From: Marinomonas foliarum
Lineage (GTDB): Bacteria; Pseudomonadota; Gammaproteobacteria; Pseudomonadales; Marinomonadaceae
Length of the DNA: 64,000 bases
Reading direction: 5' to 3'
NCBI RefSeq assembly: GCF_003337275.1
Contig: NZ_QPJQ01000016.1
Span: 1-64,000 of the forward strand
A model generated the notes under the pieces. The model was not told the DNA's origin and ran no database searches. It saw only the letters and a list, made by a program, of their open reading frames with translations. Every line of letters begins with the position of its first letter. Within the stretch, counting starts at the first letter, position 1. Below are positions 15,449-24,748 of this stretch, one piece after another. Position numbers and translations under genes: made by a program.

Positions 15449-17005
15449 ATGAAAGTAATGCCTTTTTATAAACGAATACTATTTTGTAGTTCTATATTGT
15501 TTGGGCTGCTGGCGGTGACGGCCTGTTCGGGACCTACATCCTCTAACACTGTGTCGATTAGTGCGGCTTTTGAGTTTACCAGTCTAGATCCTTCAAAGAA
15601 CGGTTATATATTTAGTCGTATGCAAGTGGTGGAAACTTTGTTGGATGTTAATGAAAAGGGCTTGCTTATTCCGGCTTTGGCAAAGGATTGGCAGGTGAGT
15701 GAAGACGCAAGAACCTGGACGTTTGATTTGCGTGACGATGTTTACTTTCACGATGGTACTTTGATGAATGCTGAGGCTGTTGTTAATAGTCTTTTGATTG
15801 CTCAAACGAAGCATGGAGCATTGAGAAATGCGCCAATCAACAGTATTTCTGCTGCGGGAGATTCTTCTGTTGTTATTTCACTGTCTCGACCTTATACCTT
15901 GTTGGGGGCGGTGTTAGCGAATTATGCAAACGGCATTTTATCTCCTGCAGCGTATGGAAATGATGAGGAAGTCTTAGCGCTATCTGGCACAGGTCCATAT
16001 AAAGTTTTTCAGTTTGCTCCGCCGCATAAGCTTGTCGTTGAAAAGTTTGATGATTATTGGGGCAAAAAAGCCAGTATTCCTTTTGCTAGTTATTTAACCG
16101 GTCATCGTGCTGAAAGCCGTGTCTTACAGGCGAAAAGTGGTCAAGCGGACATTGTTTTTGGGTTAGATCCTGCCAGTCTACCCTCATTACAGCGCATGGA
16201 TATTTTAACTGTCTCATCGAACTCAATTCCTAGAACCATTGTATTGAAGTTAAACAGCGGACATCGCTTTTTGAATGATGTCCGTGCCCGTCAAGCGCTG
16301 AGCTTAGCTATTGATCGTAAAGGGATAGCAAAAGGTGTTCTGCGTATTCCTGGCTCTGAGGCCGAGCAGATATTGCCTGCCTCTATGTCTAATTGGCATT
16401 TGGATAATGTAACTAGTGAGACTGAATCGGAAGTTGGCACACCTGAGTCATTGTTGTCCTCTTTGGGTTGGAATAAGAATGCAAATGGTATGCTTGAGAG
16501 AGAGGGTGAATTATTTGAACTAACACTGATTACCTATGCTGATAGACCTGAATTAACAGCGGTAGCAACGGCGATCCAAGCCCAGTGGCAAGCTATTGGC
16601 GTGACAACTAAGGTAGAAATTACTAATTCAAGTGCGATAGCAATGGGCCATCAGGATGGTTCTTTAGAGGTGGCGCTTATCGCGCGGAATTATGGTTTTA
16701 TTGCTGACCCTTTGGGTGTGATGCTGTCTGATTTTGGATCGAATGGCGGTGGTGATTGGGGAGCGATGAATTGGAATAATAGCGCGTTAAGTGCCGATTT
16801 AATGACGTTAGAACAAACCTCCGATCCTGTATCATATAAAGAAATTGCCCAGCGCAGTGCTCAAATATTGTTTAACCAGCGACCGATGATTCCTGTTTCT
16901 TCCTACGTGCAGCAAACCTCTGTTAATAATCGCATTAAAGGATTTCGATACGACCCTTTTGAGCGCAGCTTTTATTTGAATGAAATGGAGTTTGTAAAAC
17001 CATGA
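15449..17005 (+). CDS. Substrate-binding lipoprotein of a peptide/nickel-type ABC importer
   Basis: This protein of about 518 residues belongs to solute-binding family 5 (DppA/OppA/NikA). It has a lipoprotein signal with a lipobox ending LAVTAC (Cys near residue 26), then the family segments LAKDWQVSEDARTWTFDLRD and GTGPYKVFQF. The overall layout resembles NikA more than OppA. The ATG at 15449 gives a clean signal peptide; open codons before it overlap the Zur box. The permease gene overlaps its 3' end by four bases. The Zur box suggests the cargo is a zinc or other metal chelate rather than a plain peptide, but this is an inference. Confidence 0.85.
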   Translation: MKVMPFYKRILFCSSILFGLLAVTACSGPTSSNTVSISAAFEFTSLDPSKNGYIFSRMQVVETLLDVNEKGLLIPALAKDWQVSEDARTWTFDLRDDVYFHDGTLMNAEAVVNSLLIAQTKHGALRNAPINSISAAGDSSVVISLSRPYTLLGAVLANYANGILSPAAYGNDEEVLALSGTGPYKVFQFAPPHKLVVEKFDDYWGKKASIPFASYLTGHRAESRVLQAKSGQADIVFGLDPASLPSLQRMDILTVSSNSIPRTIVLKLNSGHRFLNDVRARQALSLAIDRKGIAKGVLRIPGSEAEQILPASMSNWHLDNVTSETESEVGTPESLLSSLGWNKNANGMLEREGELFELTLITYADRPELTAVATAIQAQWQAIGVTTKVEITNSSAIAMGHQDGSLEVALIARNYGFIADPLGVMLSDFGSNGGGDWGAMNWNNSALSADLMTLEQTSDPVSYKEIAQRSAQILFNQRPMIPVSSYVQQTSVNNRIKGFRYDPFERSFYLNEMEFVKP

Positions 17006-17934
17006 AGGCCATGCTGTTAGAAAGGCTTCTGCAGCTGATTACTGTGGTGTGGGGGGTTGGAACTTTGACCTTTATTTTGATGCGTTCATTACCTGGTGAT
17101 ATGGCTTATCGAATAGCTGCCAGCCGATATGGACAAGACAATGTAAATTCTGAAGCTGCGGCATTGGTGCGCGAAGAATTACAGTTAGATCAAAGCCCAT
17201 GGGTGGCATATTGGCACTGGTTGACGGATCTTCTTCAATTCAAGCTAGGTGACTCGTTAGTGAGTGGCTTGCCAGTGATGGATTCTGTCCAGCATATGCT
17301 GGGGCATTCATTGTTGTTGGCTCTTTCTGGGCTGATGTTATCTGTTTTAATTGCGGTGCCACTGGGGTTACTTAGTGCATGGCGAGGTAATCCGCTGGAC
17401 TCTGTCTTAATGGGATTATCGAGTGCGATTCGTGCTATGCCTGTTTTTGTTGTTGGTGTATTGCTGCTTTTATTCTTTGCTTTGCATTGGGGGCTATTCC
17501 CGGTCGCCGGTTTTGGAACTCCTGCCCACCTTGTTTTGCCTGCTCTTACTTTGGCTATTAGCTTGGCTGCAGTGTCGAATCGCGTGGTAAGAGACTCTGC
17601 TAAGCATACTTTTCAGGCTGCTTTTTATCGTTTTTCTCGGGTAAAGGGCTTGTCTGAATGGCAAACCTTTCGACAGCACGGTGTGCGTAATATTGCTGTG
17701 CCTGTGGTGGCATTTTTTGGCATTCAATTGGTGAGTATGATCGAAGGGATTGTAATGATTGAATCATTGTTCTCTTGGCCAGGAATAGGTCATGGTTTGG
17801 CCCATGCTATTTTTGCTCGCGATATTCCAGTAATTCAAGGATCCGCTTTAGTTATGGGGGTATTGTTCGTTTTGCTTAACACCTTGGTTGATATTATTTG
17901 TTTATGGATTGACCCAAGGGGAGCGAAAGCATGA
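17002..17934 (+). CDS. ABC importer permease, NikB/DppB type
   Basis: This 310-residue inner-membrane permease has the first helix at the N-terminus (LLQLITVVWGVGTLTFILMR), several further helices and the EAA loop typical of the family (RVVRDSAKHTFQAAFYRFSRVKGLSEWQTFRQH). The SLFSWPGIGHGLAHAIFARD motif near the C-terminus is characteristic of DppB/NikB. It overlaps the binding-protein gene and the next permease gene by four bases each, so translation is coupled. It should form the channel with the second permease. Confidence 0.92.
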   Translation: MKAMLLERLLQLITVVWGVGTLTFILMRSLPGDMAYRIAASRYGQDNVNSEAAALVREELQLDQSPWVAYWHWLTDLLQFKLGDSLVSGLPVMDSVQHMLGHSLLLALSGLMLSVLIAVPLGLLSAWRGNPLDSVLMGLSSAIRAMPVFVVGVLLLLFFALHWGLFPVAGFGTPAHLVLPALTLAISLAAVSNRVVRDSAKHTFQAAFYRFSRVKGLSEWQTFRQHGVRNIAVPVVAFFGIQLVSMIEGIVMIESLFSWPGIGHGLAHAIFARDIPVIQGSALVMGVLFVLLNTLVDIICLWIDPRGAKA

Positions 17935-18716
17935 TGAAGATGAAAAAATCCCAATGGGTTGGTTTGGCTATCTTATTAGCGTTGTTGGCGTTTTCACTGG
18001 GGGGGATGGCTTTTTCTCCTTATAGTATTTCTCAGCAAGATTTGAATGCCATTATGGAATCGCCTTCTGCAATCCATTGGCTTGGTACTGATCATTTTGG
18101 TCGCAGTATGTTTACACGTATGGCGCATGCTGTTGGTCTGTCTTTCGGGTTAAGTCTGTTGTGTATGTTCACTTCTTCACTGGTTGGAACGGCATTTGGT
18201 GTCTGGTCTGTTTGGGGAGGCAAGAAGGTTGATGTTGCCATGGGAATTGTGGTGAATATACTCCTTGCTTTACCGGGTTTGGTGGTTGTATTGCTGTTTG
18301 CTGCGATCGCTCCGGGTTCATTCTTGGTGTTGTATTTGGCGATTTCTTTGGTGCAGTGGGTGGAGTATTTCCGAGTAGTGCGTGCTGTCACACAAGGCGT
18401 AATACAAAGCCCTGCAAGACAATCGTCACGGATGATGGGCTTTGGCCGTTGGTATCAGTTTAAGCGTCATATTTGGCCAGCTATTTCTCCATCAGTATTT
18501 ACCTTGGCAGCCTTTGGTGGCGCGAATGCGATTTTAACCATGGCATCATTGGGCTTTGTGTATGTTGGTATTCAACCTCCGCTGGCTGAGCTTGGCTTAA
18601 TGACGGTTGAATTGTTTCCGTATTACAGCGAAGCGCCTTGGTTACTCGCTCAGCCCTTGGTAGTGATTGCTTTGATGGTGTTTGCATTTCATTTATTGGC
18701 AGGGAAACGAGCATGA
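17931..18716 (+). CDS. ABC importer permease, NikC/DppC type
   Basis: This 261-residue permease has the DppC/NikC signature HWLGTDHFGRSMFTRM after the first helix and an EAA loop (QSSRMMGFGRWYQFKRHIWP). PPLAELGLM lies near the end. It is shorter than typical NikC/DppC (270-300). It overlaps the upstream permease by four bases and the ATPase gene by four (ATGA), so the whole set is one transcription unit. Confidence 0.92.
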   Translation: MMKMKKSQWVGLAILLALLAFSLGGMAFSPYSISQQDLNAIMESPSAIHWLGTDHFGRSMFTRMAHAVGLSFGLSLLCMFTSSLVGTAFGVWSVWGGKKVDVAMGIVVNILLALPGLVVVLLFAAIAPGSFLVLYLAISLVQWVEYFRVVRAVTQGVIQSPARQSSRMMGFGRWYQFKRHIWPAISPSVFTLAAFGGANAILTMASLGFVYVGIQPPLAELGLMTVELFPYYSEAPWLLAQPLVVIALMVFAFHLLAGKRA

Positions 18717-20101
18717 GCGTATTACTGAAATTAACCAATGTGGCTGTTTATGTGGGCGACACTTGTTTGTTGGAGCCAATGTCGTTGGAGCTAAAGCAAG
18801 GCGAACCACTTACTATTCTGGGCCAAACTGGGTCCGGTAAGAGTTTACTGGCACAAGCCATTATGGGTCTATTACCTGATGGTTTAACGGTGTCTGGTGA
18901 AATAGAAACTTTTGGTAAAGTGATGACGATTGAAGAGCGTCAAGCTTTGTGGGGACGTGAAATGGTCATGTTGCCGCAAGAGCCTTGGCATTCGCTGGAC
19001 CCTTTGATGAAAGGGGTTGATCAAGTTAAAGAGGTTTATCGGTTTGTACGTGGCAATAGTGCAGAAATGTCGCTTGCTATGGCGGAAGACGATCTAGGAC
19101 AGGTCGGTTTGGTAGGTAACGGCCATAAACGTCCTGATGAACTGTCGGGAGGTATGGCACAACGTCTCGCGATTACTGCGGCCACTGCTGGTGGGGCGCA
19201 TGTGATTTTGGCTGATGAGCCAACCAAAGGGCTTGATGTGTCTCGTCGTGATGGCATTGTGCAGCTGCTCCAGGCCCGTTCGAATCTAGGCAGTTTGCTG
19301 ACGATTACTCACGATGTGTCGGTAGCCCGTCAGTTAGGCGGTTTGCTATTAGTAATGAAAGAGGGGTGCTTGGTGGAGAAAGGTGAGGCGGCAAATCTTC
19401 TGGATAGTCCTCAAGACCCTTATACCCGAGAACTTATTGCAGCAGAGCCGAGTGCGTGGTCAGATATTGCTCCGCCTATTAGGCGTGCAAGCTCGCACGA
19501 CCTTCTTGTTGCAGATAAGTTAACTTTAGAACGTGGAGGGCGCGTCTTATTTGAAGGTTTGTCATTTACCATCAAGCAAGGAGAAGTGGTTGGCATTGTC
19601 GGTGACAGTGGCTGCGGTAAATCATCGCTTGGCGATGCATTGCTTAATTTGTTGCCTGTTTCGGCTGGCAAGCTTACTCGTTTTCATAAAAACGCTAAGC
19701 CATATCAATGGCTGAAATTGTATCAAGATCCACCATCGGCGTTTTCATCTAGTGTGTCTCTGGGGCAATTATTGGATGATTTAGTACTTTTGCATGATAT
19801 TGATAAAGCGCGTATTGCTCCTTTGATGACTAAATTGAAACTACCAGCAGGGATTTTAGAACGTAATTGTTTGTCGGTATCCGGTGGTGAATTACAACGC
19901 TTTGCCATATTACGCGCCTTGTTGCTTGATCCTGTTTTTCTGTTCGCAGATGAGCCGACATCACGTCTAGACCCGATTACGGCTAAGGAGGTAACGCAGT
20001 TATTGGTAGAGTTGGCCACTGAGGCGAATTGCGCGGTGTTGTTAGTGAGTCATGACCCTGACCTTATTCAGCGAACTTGTCATCAAGTTATTGCTTTATA
20101 A
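18713..20101 (+). CDS. Fused two-domain ABC ATPase (NikD-NikE / DppD-DppF type)
   Basis: This protein of about 462 residues carries two complete nucleotide-binding domains. The first has Walker A GQTGSGKS, signature LSGGMAQRLAI and Walker B VILADEPTKGLD. The second has Walker A GDSGCGKSS, signature VSGGELQRFAI and Walker B VFLFADEPTSRLD. In NikDE and DppDF these are separate proteins; here they form one chain. Both halves look catalytically intact. The ATG at 18713 overlaps the permease stop. A weak hairpin (about 20130-20149) lies after the gene. Confidence 0.92.
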   Translation: MSVLLKLTNVAVYVGDTCLLEPMSLELKQGEPLTILGQTGSGKSLLAQAIMGLLPDGLTVSGEIETFGKVMTIEERQALWGREMVMLPQEPWHSLDPLMKGVDQVKEVYRFVRGNSAEMSLAMAEDDLGQVGLVGNGHKRPDELSGGMAQRLAITAATAGGAHVILADEPTKGLDVSRRDGIVQLLQARSNLGSLLTITHDVSVARQLGGLLLVMKEGCLVEKGEAANLLDSPQDPYTRELIAAEPSAWSDIAPPIRRASSHDLLVADKLTLERGGRVLFEGLSFTIKQGEVVGIVGDSGCGKSSLGDALLNLLPVSAGKLTRFHKNAKPYQWLKLYQDPPSAFSSSVSLGQLLDDLVLLHDIDKARIAPLMTKLKLPAGILERNCLSVSGGELQRFAILRALLLDPVFLFADEPTSRLDPITAKEVTQLLVELATEANCAVLLVSHDPDLIQRTCHQVIAL

Positions 20102-20285
20102 GTTAGGTTAAGGATCTGTGGTATTAGGTAAGTGCGTTCAAATGCACTTGCTTAATATCTGCAGGTTACTTCTATTTAGTATTGAAACTGTTAAATACAC
20201 TGGCTTAAGGGGGAGTTTAGGTTTCACTTTTGTGTTGTCTATGATCTAATTTTTCTAATTAAATGGCTTTATTTAGGAAAATTTT

Positions 20286-20537
20286 ATGTCGTTCAAAAAA
20301 ACTTTCTCTGTTGCTTTAGTTAGTGCTGCTGCAGTTGTTGCATCGACTGGCGCTTTTGCGTTTGAAGACTATTGCACGCCCAAACTGGACATTTATTTGA
20401 GCAATGTTCAGAAGACGGTGGATTCTGAGCATGTGTCAGATCGCCAAAAAGACGTAGCTCAGAAAATCTTAGATAAAGTTAAAGCAAGCCGTAATGACAC
20501 TAAGGATTGTGTTCTTATCGATAAGTTACTGCCTTAA
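20286..20537 (+). CDS. Small secreted protein of unknown function
   Basis: This 83-residue protein has a clear signal peptide (positively charged MSFKK, a hydrophobic stretch rich in Ala/Val, cleavage expected after AFA near residue 26). The mature part of about 57 residues is charged and helical and has two cysteines, one near its start (DYCTPK) and one near its end (KDCVLI), which could form a disulfide in the periplasm. I do not recognise the family. It has its own upstream gap and precedes the hybrid kinase gene by 110 bp on the same strand. Confidence 0.68.
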   Translation: MSFKKTFSVALVSAAAVVASTGAFAFEDYCTPKLDIYLSNVQKTVDSEHVSDRQKDVAQKILDKVKASRNDTKDCVLIDKLLP

Positions 20538-20647
20538 CTTAAGAATCTGATGCAGCAAAACTTTTATTTTCTGTTATGTTTTATAGTTAGCCTAGTAGGA
20601 TGAGGAAATCTATAAAGGCTTTTAGCTAAGCCGTTAAGGGGAAATAA

Positions 20648-23600
20648 ATGGATCCATTACAAGCTGCTTTGAAAGTTGCTAGGACTCTTCTAGGGATGTC
20701 TTGTTCTGGCTTGCTTTTTGAAAACGGCCGTATTGTTATTTCAGGTGAAACACATGGCGTTGATTTTTCTGATACCTCATTCCGTAGCCAAGTGTTACAT
20801 TCTTCTCGAGAATTTAATTTAAAGCAAACCGATACGGCTTTCCCATTTTTTTCTGATTATCCTCAAGTTTCCAGTTACCTTTCTGAGTTTTTCCCTCTTT
20901 ATGGGGTACGTTTGTTTTTTATAGACGTGGCTCCCTGTTCAATTGATGAGTTGGGTTTTGATGCACATATCCATGATTTGGCCGATGTTTTTGCTGGATT
21001 GTTAGCGCCAGCCCTCAGCCAAACTTCAAGTGAATGCGTGGAGTTCGTGAAATATGAAGAGCTTTTAAGTTTAAGCAATAATATGCCTGTCTATATGGCC
21101 TTGCTTGACCGTAATTTACGCTATCAATTTGTGAATAAAGCCTATGAACAGCGCTTCAGGCCATCAGATGACGGCTACATAGGGAAATCTGTAAAAGACC
21201 TTGTGCCAGCGGATATGTTTACGAAGGTTGAACCTAAATTAAAAGAGGCGCTTCAAGGTTCAACGGTGAAATTTCATTATGAGGTTGACTATACAGGTGA
21301 TGATGGTGAAGTTAGATTTAATAAATCGTCATATATTCCTCGAATAGAGCAAGGGGAAGTGACGGGGGTTTATGTTTGTGTGCAAGATGTTACCCGTCAA
21401 AGACGAGCACTTGAGACGTTGCGGCTCTTACATGAGGTGACAGCTGATTCAGAATTGTTATTGGATGAAAAGTTACAAAAAATCCTCGAAATTGGCGTTG
21501 AGCAATTCGCACTTCCAATTGGGCTTATTAGTTCGATTACTGGTGATGTCTATGAAGTTCAATATAGTCAAACTCCAAATGGCGAGGTGCTCCCTGGAGC
21601 ACAGTTTGATTTAGGTAACACTTACTGTGTACATACGTTAGGCAGTAATACTCCAACCTCTTATTTTCATACGGCAATTAGCGACATTAAAGAGCACCCT
21701 TGTTATGCGAATTTTGGCTTAGAAGCTTATATTGGGATGGTCCTGTATGTTGGGGGCAAGCGTTGGGGGACATTAAATTTTTCGAGTCCGAACCCCAAAA
21801 AACACCCATTCAGTGAAGACGATAATGAAGTTATGAAGTTGTTGGCGCAATGGATTGGTAATGAAATGACGTTGGAGCGGGATAGAGCGATACAGGCTGA
21901 GTATGAAAAAGAGTTGCGAGAGCAAAAAATATTCTTCGAATCGCTTTTTGTGAATGCCCCTGAAGCAATTGTCATGGTAGGGGCTGACCGTGAAATAAAA
22001 ATGATTAACCCTGCTTTCACTAAGCTGTTTGGTTATGAGCTTGCGGAAGTAAAAGGTAAAAGTACCAAGGTTCTTTACGCCGAAGAACGTGATTTTATTA
22101 AGCAAGGCAAGGCGTATTACAATGATGTTGAAGATGTATTAAATCGTTACCGTGTCAGCTATAGGCATAAATTAGGAAAAGTTTTTCATACCGAAACAAT
22201 TGGCAATATGTTTAAAAGTGCCGATGGTCGACTGGGTGGATATATTGCCCATGTACATGACGTGACTGAACGATTAGACGTTGAAAGGAAGATGATCGAC
22301 ACCAACCTTCGCCTGTCTGTTGCGGCTGATGCGGCTGGTATTGGTGTTTGGGAGCTTGACTTACAAAGCGATAATTTGCGCTGGGATGAATGGATGTATC
22401 GGTTATACGGCACATCCAAATCGGCTAATGTGTCTCCGCTGGTTGTTTGGGATGATTGTGTTTTTCCTGAAGATAAACTTATGCTCAGTGAAGTATTTAG
22501 CAATTTAGACCGAAATGCCTATTTTACCGCGCAAGAAGCATCTTATATCTCAGAAAATTTAGATTTCGATTTCAAAATTACACGCAAAGATGGGCAAACC
22601 CGTTACCTCAAGTCCAATGCGATTCTAGTATTGGACAAGTTAGGTCATGCGTCACACCTTATTGGTGTCAATATGGACATCACATCGCGTAAAGAAACGG
22701 AAGTGTTGTTACGCGAAGCAAGTAAGCAAGCACTCGCCGCGAGCAAAACCAAAAGTGATTTTCTTGCCACAATGAGCCATGAAATCCGAACGCCACTAAA
22801 TGGTGTGTTGGGTATGGCCGAATTACTTTCTGGGACTTCTCTTAATCCTGAGCAAACAGAGCAATTAAAGGTGTTGCAAGAATCAGGAGAGGGGCTTTTA
22901 AATCTTATTAATGATTTGTTGGATTTCTCTAAGATTGAAGCAGGTCATTTGTCAATTGAGCGAGTAGATTTCAATTTAGAGAAAAGCATTTACGATGTTG
23001 TTCGGATGCTGGTTATAAAAGCCGAAGAGAAGGGTATAGATTTATTGGTTCAATATCATGAAAGCTGCCCTAGGTTTTTGGTTGGGGATGTATTTCGTAT
23101 TAAGCAAATTCTTACTAATTTGATCAGTAATGCAATTAAATTTACCAGTGTTGGGCATGTGCTGGTGACTATACACGGCACTGTAGATAAGAAAGGAATA
23201 GCGTCACTGACAATGAGTGTATCAGATACGGGTGTCGGCATTGATAAAAGCGTTCAGCCGTTATTATTTAATGCCTTTGTACAAGCAGATAGCTCGACAA
23301 CTCGTAAGTTTGGTGGCACGGGCCTTGGCTTGGCTATCACAAGGCAGCTTATTGATTTAATGAATGGTGATATCGCTTTGGTAAGTGAACCTGATGTTGG
23401 CTCTACTTTTACTGTCACTTTATCTTTACCCGAAAGTCATGCTATCTCTCATATCGATGCTGTTATCAATGAAAATTTGTTGATTGGTAAGAAAACATTG
23501 ATTGTTGATGACAATGAAACCAATTTAACTATTTTGAAAAATCAGCTCCGCTCATGTGACATATATGCGGATGCTGAGATCAATTCGGAGAATGCTTTGC

Positions 23601-24748
23601 ACAGGGTGAGTCAGGCAATCGATGATGGGGTGCCATATCAAATAGTGGTAACGGATTATATGATGCCTGAATTGGATGGTTTGATGCTTACTCGACTTAT
23701 TCGTGAAGCAAGTGGCTCTAATCGCCAGCCGATTATTTTAATGACAACATCAGCAGGTATATTGTCCAGCGAGGAGCTGTCTGACGCGGGGGTTAATATT
23801 AATGTCGCAAAACCAATGACGGGATTTATGCTTAAAAAAGGCCTTATTTCTGCTTTGTCTACTCACTTTATTGGACGTCAATATTCTTATTTAGATGAAA
23901 AAGACCACTCTGCTGAGGTTGATTCGACGATAAAAGGTCTGGGTGAGGATCAAAAGCGGGGATTAATCTTGGTTGTGGAGGATATGAGGGCGAACATGGC
24001 TGTTGCGAAAGGCATATTGGAGCGTATGGGGTTTGATGTTGTTGGTGCTGAAAATGGTGCTGTTGGTATTGAAATGTGGGAAGCTCATCAACCCGACCTA
24101 ATCTTTATGGATCTGCATATGCCTGTTATGGATGGACTTTCTTCTATGCGTCATATTAGACAAGCTGAAAAAAGTGCAGGTCGTAAGCGTGTCCCTATTC
24201 TGGCGTTAACGGCGGATATTATGCCTGAGACATTGCCCGAAGTTTTTCGATCTGGTGGCGATGGTTTAGTCCCTAAACCATTTAAACAAAAGGAGTTTAT
24301 TAGTATGTTAGACAAATGGTTACCAGCCAGCCAAACACCAGATATGGGTGAAGATCAATCTATGTTATCAGCCAGTTCAGCTTTTGATGTGCAATCAGAT
24401 GTTATTATCGATGAGACTGCCCTAAATGAATTAAAAGTGATATTGGGGGATGATTTTGTATTATTAGTCGAGGCCTTTTTTGCAGATGCAGACAGTATCC
24501 TTGCTTCGTTTGATAAAATACTGATGGAAGATGATGGCGTAGATTGTGGGCTCATTTCTCGGCTTGCTCATAGTTTGAAATCTATTAGCCAAAATGTAGG
24601 GGCCATGACAATGTCTTCAATGGCTGCACAGCTTGAGAGAGAAGGTCGTGAAGGCGATGTTCCTGAGTTACATTTGAAGTTAAGAGAAGTATTAGCAATG
24701 TACCGCGAAGTGAAAAATAAACTACAGGATATGCTGTCATGCCAATGA
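20648..24748 (+). CDS. Hybrid sensor histidine kinase (PAS/GAF input, two receivers, Hpt)
   Basis: This 1366-residue cytoplasmic sensor has no clear membrane segment. Order: an unassigned N-terminal region (1-130), PAS (about 140-255), a GAF-like domain (about 262-405), PAS (about 425-535) and PAS (about 550-680). HisKA follows with phospho-His711 (in MSHEIRTP), then HATPase (N box near 825, DTGVGI near 860, GGTGLGLAI near 889). Receiver 1 has Asp1003, receiver 2 has Asp1155, and an Hpt domain has His1308 (LAHSLKS). This is a full internal phosphorelay. The gene overlaps the next one, a REC-GGDEF protein, by 10 bases, so that protein is the likely output. Signal unknown; GAF/PAS domains suggest a soluble ligand, light or redox cue. 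Confidence 0.93.
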   Translation: MDPLQAALKVARTLLGMSCSGLLFENGRIVISGETHGVDFSDTSFRSQVLHSSREFNLKQTDTAFPFFSDYPQVSSYLSEFFPLYGVRLFFIDVAPCSIDELGFDAHIHDLADVFAGLLAPALSQTSSECVEFVKYEELLSLSNNMPVYMALLDRNLRYQFVNKAYEQRFRPSDDGYIGKSVKDLVPADMFTKVEPKLKEALQGSTVKFHYEVDYTGDDGEVRFNKSSYIPRIEQGEVTGVYVCVQDVTRQRRALETLRLLHEVTADSELLLDEKLQKILEIGVEQFALPIGLISSITGDVYEVQYSQTPNGEVLPGAQFDLGNTYCVHTLGSNTPTSYFHTAISDIKEHPCYANFGLEAYIGMVLYVGGKRWGTLNFSSPNPKKHPFSEDDNEVMKLLAQWIGNEMTLERDRAIQAEYEKELREQKIFFESLFVNAPEAIVMVGADREIKMINPAFTKLFGYELAEVKGKSTKVLYAEERDFIKQGKAYYNDVEDVLNRYRVSYRHKLGKVFHTETIGNMFKSADGRLGGYIAHVHDVTERLDVERKMIDTNLRLSVAADAAGIGVWELDLQSDNLRWDEWMYRLYGTSKSANVSPLVVWDDCVFPEDKLMLSEVFSNLDRNAYFTAQEASYISENLDFDFKITRKDGQTRYLKSNAILVLDKLGHASHLIGVNMDITSRKETEVLLREASKQALAASKTKSDFLATMSHEIRTPLNGVLGMAELLSGTSLNPEQTEQLKVLQESGEGLLNLINDLLDFSKIEAGHLSIERVDFNLEKSIYDVVRMLVIKAEEKGIDLLVQYHESCPRFLVGDVFRIKQILTNLISNAIKFTSVGHVLVTIHGTVDKKGIASLTMSVSDTGVGIDKSVQPLLFNAFVQADSSTTRKFGGTGLGLAITRQLIDLMNGDIALVSEPDVGSTFTVTLSLPESHAISHIDAVINENLLIGKKTLIVDDNETNLTILKNQLRSCDIYADAEINSENALHRVSQAIDDGVPYQIVVTDYMMPELDGLMLTRLIREASGSNRQPIILMTTSAGILSSEELSDAGVNINVAKPMTGFMLKKGLISALSTHFIGRQYSYLDEKDHSAEVDSTIKGLGEDQKRGLILVVEDMRANMAVAKGILERMGFDVVGAENGAVGIEMWEAHQPDLIFMDLHMPVMDGLSSMRHIRQAEKSAGRKRVPILALTADIMPETLPEVFRSGGDGLVPKPFKQKEFISMLDKWLPASQTPDMGEDQSMLSASSAFDVQSDVIIDETALNELKVILGDDFVLLVEAFFADADSILASFDKILMEDDGVDCGLISRLAHSLKSISQNVGAMTMSSMAAQLEREGREGDVPELHLKLREVLAMYREVKNKLQDMLSCQ

